Assembly: GCA_019414545.1 (NCBI GenBank)
Contig: DXLV01000024.1
Location: 1-13,936, forward strand
DNA length: 13,936 nucleotides
Origin: Collinsella sp.
Lineage (GTDB): Bacteria > Actinomycetota > Coriobacteriia > Coriobacteriales > Coriobacteriaceae
Direction of reading: 5' to 3'
Shown here piece by piece: positions 1 through 6,304 of this stretch. Both the position numbers and the translations under genes were made by a program. The notes below the pieces were generated by a model that did no database searches, was not told where the DNA came from, and worked only from the letters and a program-made list of their open reading frames with translations. How positions within the stretch are numbered: position 1 is the stretch's first letter; each line of letters starts with the position of its first letter.

Positions 1-1
1 C

Positions 2-451
2 CTCCAGCGCGAGGGCGGCTACAGCTATCAGGAAGTCGATGACATGATGAACAAGCAGTCTGGTCTGCTTGCCATCTCGGGCATCTCCAACGACGCCCGC
101 GACATCCGTACACGCGCCTCCGAGGGCGACGAGCGCTGCCTGCTCGCCTTCGATATGTTCGCCTACAAGGCCATGCAGCAGGCTGGCTCCATGATCGCTT
201 CCATGGCGGGCGTGGACACCATCACCTTTACCGCCGGCATCGGCGAGAATGACTGGTCGATCCGCAAGGCCTTCTGCGACTGCTTTGAGTGGCTGGGCGT
301 ACGTATCGACAACAACAAGAACCGCGAGGCCGTGGGCAACGGCCCGCAGGTCATCAGCGCCGCCGGTTCCGCCGTCACGGTCATGGTCATCCCCACCGAC
401 GAGGAATACATGATCGCCCACGACGTCGAGCGCCTGACCAAGAACAACTAA
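2..451 (+). CDS. ackA: Acetate kinase, C-terminal part (5' end outside window)
   Basis: Acetate kinase interconverts acetyl phosphate plus ADP and acetate plus ATP in the cytoplasm, the ATP-yielding step of acetate fermentation. The open frame runs in from the window edge (first full codon at base 2), so about 149 C-terminal residues are seen of a family of roughly 400. Seen directly: the SGLLAISG segment followed by D-x-RDI, the stretch LAFDMFAYK, and FTAGIGEND, the conserved nucleotide-binding loop near the family's C-terminus. It ends in TAA and is followed 21 nt later by an intrinsic terminator. Its functional partner pta lies next door but on the opposite strand, so the two converge instead of forming the common pta-ackA operon. 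Family assignment is very secure; the start and promoter are not visible. Confidence 0.96.
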   Translation, partial: LQREGGYSYQEVDDMMNKQSGLLAISGISNDARDIRTRASEGDERCLLAFDMFAYKAMQQAGSMIASMAGVDTITFTAGIGENDWSIRKAFCDCFEWLGVRIDNNKNREAVGNGPQVISAAGSAVTVMVIPTDEEYMIAHDVERLTKNN

Positions 452-472
452 CGCACGCATTTGCAAGTAAAC

Positions 473-508
473 GAAAGGCCTCCAGAGCAACAGCTCCGGA
501 GGCCTTTC
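473..508 (+). terminator. Intrinsic terminator after ackA
   Basis: An 11-bp stem (473-483 with 498-508) is followed inward by a single A/C mismatch and a 4-bp stem with loop AACA. It lies 21 nt after the ackA stop. The T-run is short (TTTCT), and the near-perfect symmetry would let it work in both directions. Confidence 0.8.
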
Positions 509-657
509 TGCTAGCAGACGGAAATTCCAGTCCCAAAGTGATCGTCACCAGCAACGCCTGCGCTCCCAACAACGGTACCCATCCGTTCAGATTTTCAGCC
601 CCAATTCGTAGCCAAGCCGCCGTCCACCCCAGATGTCCTGATTGCTACGTGGCGGTA

Positions 658-788
658 GAAGGCCGTACGGGCTAACCCCTGAAAACAATCCGCAGACCAG
701 AAACGCCCCCGTTCGTAGCTCCGGAGGAGCAGAACGGGGGCGTTTCATTGGTCGAGGACGTTTTCAGGGGTTAGCCCGTACGGCCTTC
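658..788 (-). repeat. Nested long palindrome downstream of pta (element 1)
   Basis: A perfect 29-bp inverted repeat (658-686 with 760-788) encloses a perfect 15-bp inverted repeat (700-714 with 732-746), which encloses a 5-bp hairpin (718-722 with 726-730). Part of the remaining spacer also pairs (695-699 with 749-753; 689-691 with 756-758), so nearly all 131 bases can fold into one rod. It begins 15 nt beyond the pta stop. The inner 15-bp stem is probably the pta terminator. Read in the pta sense it has GTCCT directly after the first outer arm and TGCGGA just before the second, as in elements 2 and 3. Nothing is recognisable in the rest of the ackA-pta gap (509-657). Confidence 0.85.
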
Positions 789-803
789 GGGCGAGTGCGT
801 CCG

Positions 804-1784
804 CTACTCAGCCATCTGAGCCTGGACGGCGGTGATGGCCACGACACCCACGATGTCGTCGGCAGAGCAGCCGCGCGAAAGGTCGTTAACCGGCTTGGCG
901 ATGCCCTGCAGGATGGGGCCGTAGGCGTCGGCACCAGCGAAGCGCTGAACCAGCTTGTAGCCGATGTTGCCGGCCTCGAGGTCGGGGAACACGAGCACGT
1001 TGGCCTTACCGGCGACAGAGGAGCCGGGAGCCTTGAGCTGGGCGACGGTGGGGACGATAGCGGCATCGAGCTGCAGGTCGCCGTCGATGGCGAGCTCGGG
1101 AGCCTTCTCCTTGCAGAACTTCACGGCCTCCTGGACCTTCTTGGCGACCTCGCCACCGGCGGAGCCCATGGTGGAGTAGGAGAGCATGGCCACGTGCGGC
1201 TCAACATTGCCCATAAAGGTGGACCAGGAGTGGGCCGAGGCGATGGCGATCTCGGAGAGCTCGTCGGAGGACGGGTTGATATTGAGGCCGCAGTCGGCGA
1301 AGATCAGCGTGCCGTCGGTACCGAACTGCGGGGTGTCGGTGCACATCACGAAGAAGGCCGAGACCAGCTTGGTGCCCGGAGCGGTCTTGAGGATCTGCAG
1401 CGCGGGGCGCAGGGTGTCGGCGGTGGAGTGACAGGCGCCGGAGACCAGGCCGTCGGCGTCGCCCATCTTGACCATCATGGTGCCAAAGTAGGTGGCGTCC
1501 ATCACCTGGGCGCGAGCCTGTTCGATGGTAACGCCCTTCTTGGCGCGGAGCTCGGCAAACTTCTGCGCGTACTCCTCGTGCTTCTCGGCGTTGCGCGGAT
1601 CGATGACGGTGGCGCCGGGGACGTTGATCTCGTTGGGATCGCCCAGGATGACGATGTTGGCCAGGCCCTCCTCGATGATTTTGTTTGCCGCGACGATGGT
1701 ACGCGGATCCTCGCCCTCGGGCAGGACGATGGTCTTAAGGTCGGCCTTGGCGGCAGACTTCATACGGTTTAGGAAATCGCTCAT
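804..1784 (-). CDS. pta: Phosphate acetyltransferase
   Basis: Transfers the acetyl group of acetyl-CoA to phosphate, giving the acetyl phosphate used by acetate kinase. The 326-residue product has the length of the short, single-domain Pta type without the N-terminal DRTGG/AAA extension. Seen: the N-terminal LKTIVLPEGEDPRT, the DADGLVSGACHSTADTLRP segment typical of the PTA_PTB fold, DCGLNINPSSDELSEIAI, and a C-terminal half with a GYKLVQRF-type stretch and GIAKPVNDLSRG. The start is supported by AAGGAG seven bases upstream of the ATG. It is divergent from glf and convergent with ackA, so the acetate pathway genes are adjacent but separately transcribed. A probable -10 box and a leader hairpin lie upstream. 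Confidence 0.97.
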   Translation of the reverse strand: MSDFLNRMKSAAKADLKTIVLPEGEDPRTIVAANKIIEEGLANIVILGDPNEINVPGATVIDPRNAEKHEEYAQKFAELRAKKGVTIEQARAQVMDATYFGTMMVKMGDADGLVSGACHSTADTLRPALQILKTAPGTKLVSAFFVMCTDTPQFGTDGTLIFADCGLNINPSSDELSEIAIASAHSWSTFMGNVEPHVAMLSYSTMGSAGGEVAKKVQEAVKFCKEKAPELAIDGDLQLDAAIVPTVAQLKAPGSSVAGKANVLVFPDLEAGNIGYKLVQRFAGADAYGPILQGIAKPVNDLSRGCSADDIVGVVAITAVQAQMAE

Positions 1785-1837
1785 GATACTCCTTACAAGC
1801 GTTTCGCTAAGCTCCAGGCCCTCGGCTGTACACGAAT

Positions 1838-1858
1838 AAACCCGCTGCTAGCGGGTTT
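1838..1858 (-). promoter_or_regulatory. Hairpin in the pta 5' leader
   Basis: A perfect 9-bp stem (1838-1846 with 1850-1858, loop GCT) lies 53 nt upstream of the pta start, inside the leader expected from the -10 box at 1912-1917. On the - strand the stem ends in GGGTTT followed by ATTCG, which resembles a weak intrinsic terminator. It could be an attenuator or an mRNA-stability hairpin; nothing further identifies it. Confidence 0.5.
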
Positions 1859-1911
1859 ACCTTACAATTATGTACGCCGCGGTGCTTGAGCTTTCCTTGT
1901 GTGGCAAGCTC

Positions 1912-1917
1912 ATTATA
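1912..1917 (-). promoter_or_regulatory. Probable -10 box for pta
   Basis: A perfect TATAAT on the - strand about 130 nt upstream of the pta ATG. No convincing -35 is seen at 17 bp spacing (GCGATT). It lies 14 bp from the oppositely oriented TATAAT of glf, so the two promoters overlap. Confidence 0.5.
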
Positions 1918-1931
1918 GGACGCATTAGCGC

Positions 1932-1937
1932 TATAAT
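1932..1937 (+). promoter_or_regulatory. Probable -10 box for glf
   Basis: A perfect TATAAT on the + strand 80 nt upstream of the glf start. The -35 region at standard spacing is poor. Its upstream sequence is shared with the divergent pta promoter. Confidence 0.55.
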
Positions 1938-1953
1938 CGCTCTGATAAATATG

Positions 1954-2002
1954 TCTCGACGTATGTTCGAGAAAAAGCCCAGTTAAAAAGCGTGTGGCTT
2001 TT
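1954..2002 (+). promoter_or_regulatory. Two hairpins in the glf 5' leader
   Basis: Stem 1 is TCTCGA (1954-1959) with TCGAGA (1967-1972). Stem 2 is AAAAGCC (1973-1979) with GGCTTTT (1996-2002), directly adjacent and ending 4 nt before the AAGGAG ribosome site. The structures are short, so a regulatory role is only a possibility. Confidence 0.3.
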
Positions 2003-2016
2003 GACAAGGAGTATCG

Positions 2017-3219
2017 ATGCAGATTACCTCAGGCCTGCCTGAAGGCTTTAATGCCGGTGCGTATGACATGATCGTTGTCGGCGCCGGTTATGCCGGTGCC
2101 GTTTGCGCCCGCCGTCTTGCCGAAACTATCGGCTATCGTGTTGCCGTTTTGGAGCGTCGCGGCCACATCGCGGGTAATGCCTACGACTGCACTGACGAGG
2201 CCGGAATCCTGGTCCACGAGTACGGTCCGCACATCTATCACACTTTTAACGAGCGCGTCCATAACTTCCTGTCGCGCTTTACCAAGTGGACGGACTACCA
2301 GCACAAGGTGCTCGCCAACATCAACGGCACCCTTATGCCCGTGCCCTTTAACCATGCGAGCCTCAAGCTCGCCTTTGGCGATGAGCGCGGCGAGGAGCTG
2401 TATCAGAAGCTCGTGGAGACCTTTGGCAAGGACGTCAAGGTGCCCATTATGGAGCTGCGCAAGAAGAACGACCCGGATCTTGCCGAGGTCGCCGATTATG
2501 TCTATGAGAACGTCTTTTTGCATTACACCATGAAGCAGTGGGGCCAGACGCCCGACCAGATCGACCCCTCGATCACCGGCCGCGTTCCCGTCTTTGTGGG
2601 CGATGACGATCGCTACTTCCCGCAGGCTCCTTTCCAGGGAATGCCGCAGGACGGCTATACCGCGCTGTTCGAGCATATGCTCGATCACGATCTGATCGAC
2701 GTGTTCTGTGACGTAGACGCCCGTGACCTCTTTGAAATCGACGAGACCACCGTCAAGATCGACGGCAAGGTCTATGGTGGCGAGATCGTCTACACCGGTC
2801 CGCTCGACGAGCTGTTCAACCTCGACCTGGGCGCGCTGCCGTACCGCACGCTCGATATGAAGTTCGAGACGTTCGATATGGATCAGTTCCAGCCCGTGGG
2901 CACCGTCAACTACACCACGAGCGAGGACTATACGCGCATTACCGAGTTCAAGAACATGACTGGTCAGGTCCTGCCCGGCAAGACCACCATCATGAAGGAG
3001 TACTCCAAGGCCTATACGCCCGGCTCGGGCGAGACGCCGTACTACGCCATCCTGGAGCCCGAGAACCGCGAGCTCTACGAGCGCTACCTTGAGCGCGTCC
3101 AGAACCTGACGAACTTCCACCCAGTGGGTCGTCTGGCCGAGTATCGTTACTACGATATGGACGCCGTGACCAATTCTGCCCTCGATCTTTCGGATGAGAT
3201 TATCGCCTGCCATGCATAA
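2017..3219 (+). CDS. glf: UDP-galactopyranose mutase
   Basis: A flavoenzyme that interconverts UDP-galactopyranose and UDP-galactofuranose, supplying the furanose donor for surface polysaccharides. The protein has 400 residues, slightly longer than the usual 370-390. Seen: an N-terminal FAD-binding Rossmann loop VVGAGYAGAV (residues 20-29), the acidic strand end VAVLERR, HIAGNAYD at 50-57 typical of the family, HEYGPHIYHT, and the substrate-region motif GRVPVFVGDDDRYF followed by PQDGYTALFE. The C-terminal part has YYAILEPENRELYERY and GRLAEYRYYDMD, the family's flavin- and diphosphate-contacting end. The start is supported by AAGGAG eight bases before the ATG. The next gene, a glycosyltransferase, overlaps its stop, indicating a co-translated pair. 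Confidence 0.96.
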   Translation: MQITSGLPEGFNAGAYDMIVVGAGYAGAVCARRLAETIGYRVAVLERRGHIAGNAYDCTDEAGILVHEYGPHIYHTFNERVHNFLSRFTKWTDYQHKVLANINGTLMPVPFNHASLKLAFGDERGEELYQKLVETFGKDVKVPIMELRKKNDPDLAEVADYVYENVFLHYTMKQWGQTPDQIDPSITGRVPVFVGDDDRYFPQAPFQGMPQDGYTALFEHMLDHDLIDVFCDVDARDLFEIDETTVKIDGKVYGGEIVYTGPLDELFNLDLGALPYRTLDMKFETFDMDQFQPVGTVNYTTSEDYTRITEFKNMTGQVLPGKTTIMKEYSKAYTPGSGETPYYAILEPENRELYERYLERVQNLTNFHPVGRLAEYRYYDMDAVTNSALDLSDEIIACHA

Positions 3220-4243
3220 AGTCATAACATTCGGTATTCCCTCGTATAACGCCGCCAAGGATATGGACCATTGCATCACCTCCATCTTGGAGGGGAGCAA
3301 TTACGCCACCGATATCGAGATTATCGTGGTGGACGACGGCTCCAAGGACGAGACGGCCGCCAAGGCCGACGAGTGGGAGGCCCGTTATCCTGGAATCATC
3401 CGCGCGGTGCACCAGGAGAATGGCGGCCACGGTATTGCCGTCCTTTCGGGTCTGCGCGAGGCGCAGGGCACCTACTACAAGGTCGTCGACTCGGACGACT
3501 GGCTCGATGGCGCAGCCCTATCGACTATGCTTTCGATTCTTCGCGGTTTTGAGGAGCGCGACCAGCGCGTCGACCTGTTTATCTCGAACTACGTGTACGA
3601 GAAGGTTTACGAGGGCACGCATACCGCTATTGGCTACAAGTTTGCCCTTCCGCGCAAAAAGATTTTCTCTTGGGACCAGATCGGACACTTCCGTCCCGAT
3701 CAGAACCTGCTCATGCACAGCCTGTGCTATCGCACCGACGTACTGCGTGAGTCCAATCTGCCTATGCCGGCGCACACGTTCTACGTGGATAATATCTACG
3801 CATACGTACCGCTGCCGCGCTGCAAGACCATGTACTACGCCGACATCGACCTCTATCGCTACTTTATCGGTCGCGAGGGCCAGAGCGTCAACGAGGCCAC
3901 GATGGTCAAGCGCCTGGGCCAGCAGTTCCGCGTAACGCGCATCATGATGGAATCGTTCCACCTGTACCAGGACGTTGAGTCCTCGCGTCTGCGTTCGTAC
4001 ATGATGGGCTACTTCACCATGATGATGGCAATCTGCTCGGTGCTTACGAAGCTTTCCGAGGAAGATTGTGCCGATGAGCGCCTGAAGACGCTGTGGAAGG
4101 ACCTGAAGGAGTACGACGACCGCATGTATCGTCGCGCTCGCTACGGCGTAGTCGGATTCTTTACCAACCTGCATGGACGGGCCGGAGACAAAACCACACT
4201 CGGCCTATACCATCTTGCCTCAAAGATCTTCAAATTCAACTAG
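3212..4243 (+). CDS. Family 2 glycosyltransferase
   Basis: A cytoplasmic or membrane-associated GT-A fold glycosyltransferase of about 343 residues. Seen: an opening TFGIPSYN strand, IEIIVVDDGSKDET with the nucleotide-binding DDG (residues 41-43), the acceptor-side ENGGHGIA, and the metal-binding DSDDW (93-97). The second half is family-variable with several aromatic stretches but no clear transmembrane segment. The ATG at 3212 overlaps the glf stop by 8 nt and gives an N-terminus that begins directly with the first beta-strand. A start at 3194 would add six residues but has no better ribosome site. Translational coupling to glf suggests it works with UDP-galactofuranose or in the same glycan pathway, but the donor cannot be read from the sequence. 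The C-terminus ASKIFKFN recurs in a nearby relic. Confidence 0.9.
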   Translation: MHKVITFGIPSYNAAKDMDHCITSILEGSNYATDIEIIVVDDGSKDETAAKADEWEARYPGIIRAVHQENGGHGIAVLSGLREAQGTYYKVVDSDDWLDGAALSTMLSILRGFEERDQRVDLFISNYVYEKVYEGTHTAIGYKFALPRKKIFSWDQIGHFRPDQNLLMHSLCYRTDVLRESNLPMPAHTFYVDNIYAYVPLPRCKTMYYADIDLYRYFIGREGQSVNEATMVKRLGQQFRVTRIMMESFHLYQDVESSRLRSYMMGYFTMMMAICSVLTKLSEEDCADERLKTLWKDLKEYDDRMYRRARYGVVGFFTNLHGRAGDKTTLGLYHLASKIFKFN

Positions 4244-4275
4244 CTGCTGAGTAATCGCTGCTGATAGGTTGACTG

Positions 4276-4385
4276 GGCCCCTTGGCCTTTAGTTTGCTAC
4301 TGCGAACGGTCCTGCTCGCACGGAAAGCACATTAAGTGCTTTCCGGCTCGTGCGGAACTTGTATCAAACTAAAGGCCAAGGGGCC
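4276..4385 (+). repeat. Nested long palindrome downstream of the glycosyltransferase (element 2)
   Basis: A perfect 21-bp inverted repeat (4276-4296 with 4365-4385) surrounds a perfect 9-bp hairpin (4322-4330 with 4336-4344, loop ATTAA), extended by CGCAC (4317-4321) with GTGCG (4350-4354) across a 5-nt bulge. It starts 33 nt after the glycosyltransferase stop. In sense orientation it carries GTTTGCT after the first arm, GTCCT at 4309-4313, CACATTAAGTG at 4328-4338 and TGCGGAACT at 4351-4359. All of these recur in element 3 on the other strand. The inner hairpin probably terminates transcription, although no strong T-run follows. Confidence 0.85.
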
Positions 4386-4410
4386 TCTGCTATAAGAATC
4401 GATTGTCAGG

Positions 4411-4446
4411 TTATTTGAATTTGAAAATCTTAGACGCGCGGTACAC
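4411..4446 (-). pseudogene. Relic of a second glycosyltransferase 3' end
   Basis: Read on the - strand, this stretch encodes VYRASKIFKFK followed by TAA. The intact glycosyltransferase on the other strand ends in YHLASKIFKFN. At DNA level 4223-4239 and 4415-4431 are inverted copies with 16 of 17 bases matching. The frame stays open upstream to about 4498 but loses similarity there and runs into the arm of element 3. The simplest reading is that a second, convergent glycosyltransferase once shared element 2 as terminator and was lost. The similarity is short, so chance convergence of a lysine- and phenylalanine-rich tail remains possible. Confidence 0.45.
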
Positions 4447-4481
4447 AGGGGCCTGGGCTGAAAAGATTTTGGTTGGTAGTT

Positions 4482-4604
4482 GGTCGGAGGCGGGCGGGCA
4501 TTACGTTTGTCGCGAGTTCCGCATGCAAAGAAGGCCACTTAATGTGGCCTTCGTCTTGCATAGGACTGTAGAGCAGCAAACGTAATGCCCGCCCGCCTCC
4601 GACC
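4482..4604 (-). repeat. Nested long palindrome downstream of the P1 peptidase (element 3)
   Basis: A perfect 28-bp inverted repeat (4482-4509 with 4577-4604) encloses a perfect 9-bp hairpin (4530-4538 with 4544-4552), extended by ATGCAA (4523-4528) with TTGCAT (4556-4561). It starts 15 nt beyond the peptidase stop, the same offset as element 1 from pta. In the peptidase sense it carries GTTTGCT, GTCCT (complement of 4562-4566), CACATTAAGTG (complement of 4536-4546) and TGCGGAACT (complement of 4515-4523), matching element 2 although the arms are unrelated. The region 4244-4619 holds only this element, element 2 and the relic between them. Confidence 0.85.
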
Positions 4605-4619
4605 GACGGTCGAGTGAGA

Positions 4620-5621
4620 TTACTTCGCGGCGCCGGGGATGCCGTGGGAGGTTTTGGCGGTTTTGGCTCCGTTTACGATGGCGGTTTGCAAAGCCCTTAC
4701 GGCGAGCATGCCCAGCAGGTCAAGGGGAACGGCGGCGCTTGCCTGGGCGCCTAGTTTGCCGCTGGCGAGGGTGTAGATGGTGTCGCCGTCGTTGGTGGTG
4801 TGCGTGGGACGGATGGCGTGTGCGTAGGCGTCTGCGGCCATCTGGGAGACCTTGGTGGCTTGTGCCTTAGTGAGTTCCACGTTGGTGACGATGCAGCTGA
4901 TGGTGGTGTTGGTGCGGTCGAGCGGCATCTGCATGGATCCGGCGGCGGCAAAGGCTGCGAGTTCCATGTCGACGATCTGGTCGCTATCGGCTGCGGCGCG
5001 CATGCCGGAGACCCACTCGCCGGTGAAGGGGTCGACGACGTTGCCGCAGGCGTTGACCGAAACCACGGCGCCTACCTTAACGGGACCGAGCGCCACGGCG
5101 GCAGCGCCAAGGCCGGCCTTCATGCAGGTGGCGGGCCCCATGAGCTTGCCCACGGTCGCACCGGTGCCGGCACCTACATTGCCCTGCTCGAGCGTGGTGG
5201 GGGTGTTGTCGAGTGCCTCGCGCACGGCGGCGATGCCGGCCTCTATGTCGGGGCGAACGGTGGGGTTACCAAAGGCGAGGTCGAAGATACAGCTGGAGCA
5301 CACGATAGGCACCTGCGTGGGGCCGACGGGAAGGCCGATGCCGCGGCTCTCAAGCTCGCGAGCGACGCCGCTTGCGGCCTCCAGGCCAAAGGCCGATCCG
5401 CCCGAAAGGCAGACGGCGTGGACCTTGTCGACGGTGTTCTCGGGTCGCAGCAGGTCGGTTTCGCGCGATGCTGGAGCACCGCCGCGAACGTCAACGCCGC
5501 CGGTGGCGCCCTCGGGTGCCACGATTACGGTGCAACCGGTGCCGGCCTCCTCGTCCGTATAGTTGCCATAGCAAAAGCCATCGACATCGCAGACGTCAAT
5601 GGCCTCGAGCAGTGTATCCAT
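4620..5621 (-). CDS. P1 family (DmpA/NylC-like) self-processing peptidase or amidohydrolase
   Basis: A member of the S58 / P1 N-terminal-nucleophile hydrolases, related to DmpA aminopeptidase and the nylon oligomer hydrolase NylC, which cut themselves into two chains and then hydrolyse small peptides or amides. It has 333 residues, the usual length. Seen: TGCTVIVAPEGAT near the N-terminus, VHAVCLSGGSAFGLEAASGV at about 67-86, GNVGAGTGATVGK at about 147-159, and RTNTTIS at 236-242. By analogy with NylC (Asn-Thr cleavage), Asn238/Thr239 is the likely processing site, making Thr239 the nucleophile; this is inference from family knowledge. No signal peptide is evident. The ATG follows TAGGAG at good spacing. 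Its physiological substrate is unknown. It lies downstream of maf in the same direction, across a terminator-like hairpin. Confidence 0.88.
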   Translation of the reverse strand: MDTLLEAIDVCDVDGFCYGNYTDEEAGTGCTVIVAPEGATGGVDVRGGAPASRETDLLRPENTVDKVHAVCLSGGSAFGLEAASGVARELESRGIGLPVGPTQVPIVCSSCIFDLAFGNPTVRPDIEAGIAAVREALDNTPTTLEQGNVGAGTGATVGKLMGPATCMKAGLGAAAVALGPVKVGAVVSVNACGNVVDPFTGEWVSGMRAAADSDQIVDMELAAFAAAGSMQMPLDRTNTTISCIVTNVELTKAQATKVSQMAADAYAHAIRPTHTTNDGDTIYTLASGKLGAQASAAVPLDLLGMLAVRALQTAIVNGAKTAKTSHGIPGAAK

Positions 5622-5691
5622 GTTTAACTCCTATCGGTTTTCCGCCGCGCCATGTGCCCGGTCGGGATCCGTACGGTACGCCAAAATTGTA

Positions 5692-5714
5692 GGCGCTGGG
5701 GGATACCCAGCGCC
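5692..5714 (-). terminator. Intrinsic terminator after maf
   Basis: A perfect 9-bp GC-rich stem (5692-5700 with 5706-5714, 5-nt loop) lies 8 nt beyond the maf stop and is followed on the - strand by TACAATTTT. It probably separates the PfpI-Maf unit from the peptidase gene. The TACAAT that follows (complement of 5686-5691) could also serve as a -10 box for the peptidase. Confidence 0.65.
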
Positions 5715-5722
5715 AGATGCAA

Positions 5723-6304
5723 TTACGAGAGCTTTTGAATCGCGCGCGCGACGCGAGCGATGGGTAGGCCCACCACGTTATAGAAGTCGCCCGATATATC
5801 ATGCACGAGCATGCGTCCTCCTGTGCCCTGAATGCCGTAGGCGCCGGCCTTGTCCATGGGCTCATCCGAGGCGACGTAGTGCTCAATCTGCTCGTCGGTG
5901 AGCTCGTAGAACGTCACGTCGGTCACATCGACAAAGGACAGGCTCTCGGCGGCATGTGGGGCGGCCGTATCGCCTGCCTTAACGATGCAGACGCCGGTTG
6001 CGACCTGGTGCGTGCGGCCCGAAAGCTCACGGAGCATGGTACGCGCCTCGTCCTCGGTTGCCGGCTTGCCCAGAATCTTGCCGTCAAAGGTGACGATGGT
6101 GTCGGCCGCGACCGTCAGCTCATTGGGCTCGGCATGCTCGGCGGCAACGGCGGCGGCTTTGGCGCGTGCTAAGCGTTCAACGAGCGTAAGCGGGGCCTCG
6201 CCATCAAACGGCGTTTCGTCGATATCGGCAGGAATGATGCGAATGTCATAGCCCGCCTCGCGCATCAACTCGATGCGGCGCGGTGATTGCGAAGCCAAAA
6301 TCAT
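5723..6304 (-). CDS. maf: Maf-family nucleoside triphosphate pyrophosphatase
   Basis: Maf proteins hydrolyse dTTP, UTP or modified nucleotides to the monophosphate and pyrophosphate, acting as house-cleaning enzymes and affecting septum formation in some bacteria. At 193 residues it is of normal length. Seen: the N-terminal signature LASQSPRR, the metal-binding VAADTIV segment, GRTHQVATGV, DKAGAYGIQG and the C-terminal GDFYNVVGLP, in the expected order. Its ATG overlaps the stop codon of the upstream DJ-1/PfpI gene by four bases (ATGA), which implies translational coupling. The start needs no adjustment because the LASQSPRR motif begins at residue 3. Confidence 0.95.
   Translation of the reverse strand: MILASQSPRRIELMREAGYDIRIIPADIDETPFDGEAPLTLVERLARAKAAAVAAEHAEPNELTVAADTIVTFDGKILGKPATEDEARTMLRELSGRTHQVATGVCIVKAGDTAAPHAAESLSFVDVTDVTFYELTDEQIEHYVASDEPMDKAGAYGIQGTGGRMLVHDISGDFYNVVGLPIARVARAIQKLS

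Noticed and set aside
658..788. CRISPR repeat or rho-independent terminator only
   Set aside because: There is one inverted pair and no regularly spaced direct repeats, so it is not CRISPR. The 29-bp outer arms and shared motifs go beyond a plain terminator.
642..1772. 376-codon + strand open frame
   Set aside because: Antisense shadow of pta; the composition is Gly/Leu/Asp/Val repeats without domain features, and it begins inside the element 1 palindrome.
2029..3300. 423-codon - strand open frame
   Set aside because: Antisense to glf, which has clear FAD and substrate motifs; no motif or ribosome site supports the shadow frame.
4332..4538. 68-codon - strand frame over elements 2 and 3
   Set aside because: It spans palindrome arms, has no ribosome site and overlaps the glycosyltransferase relic in a different frame.
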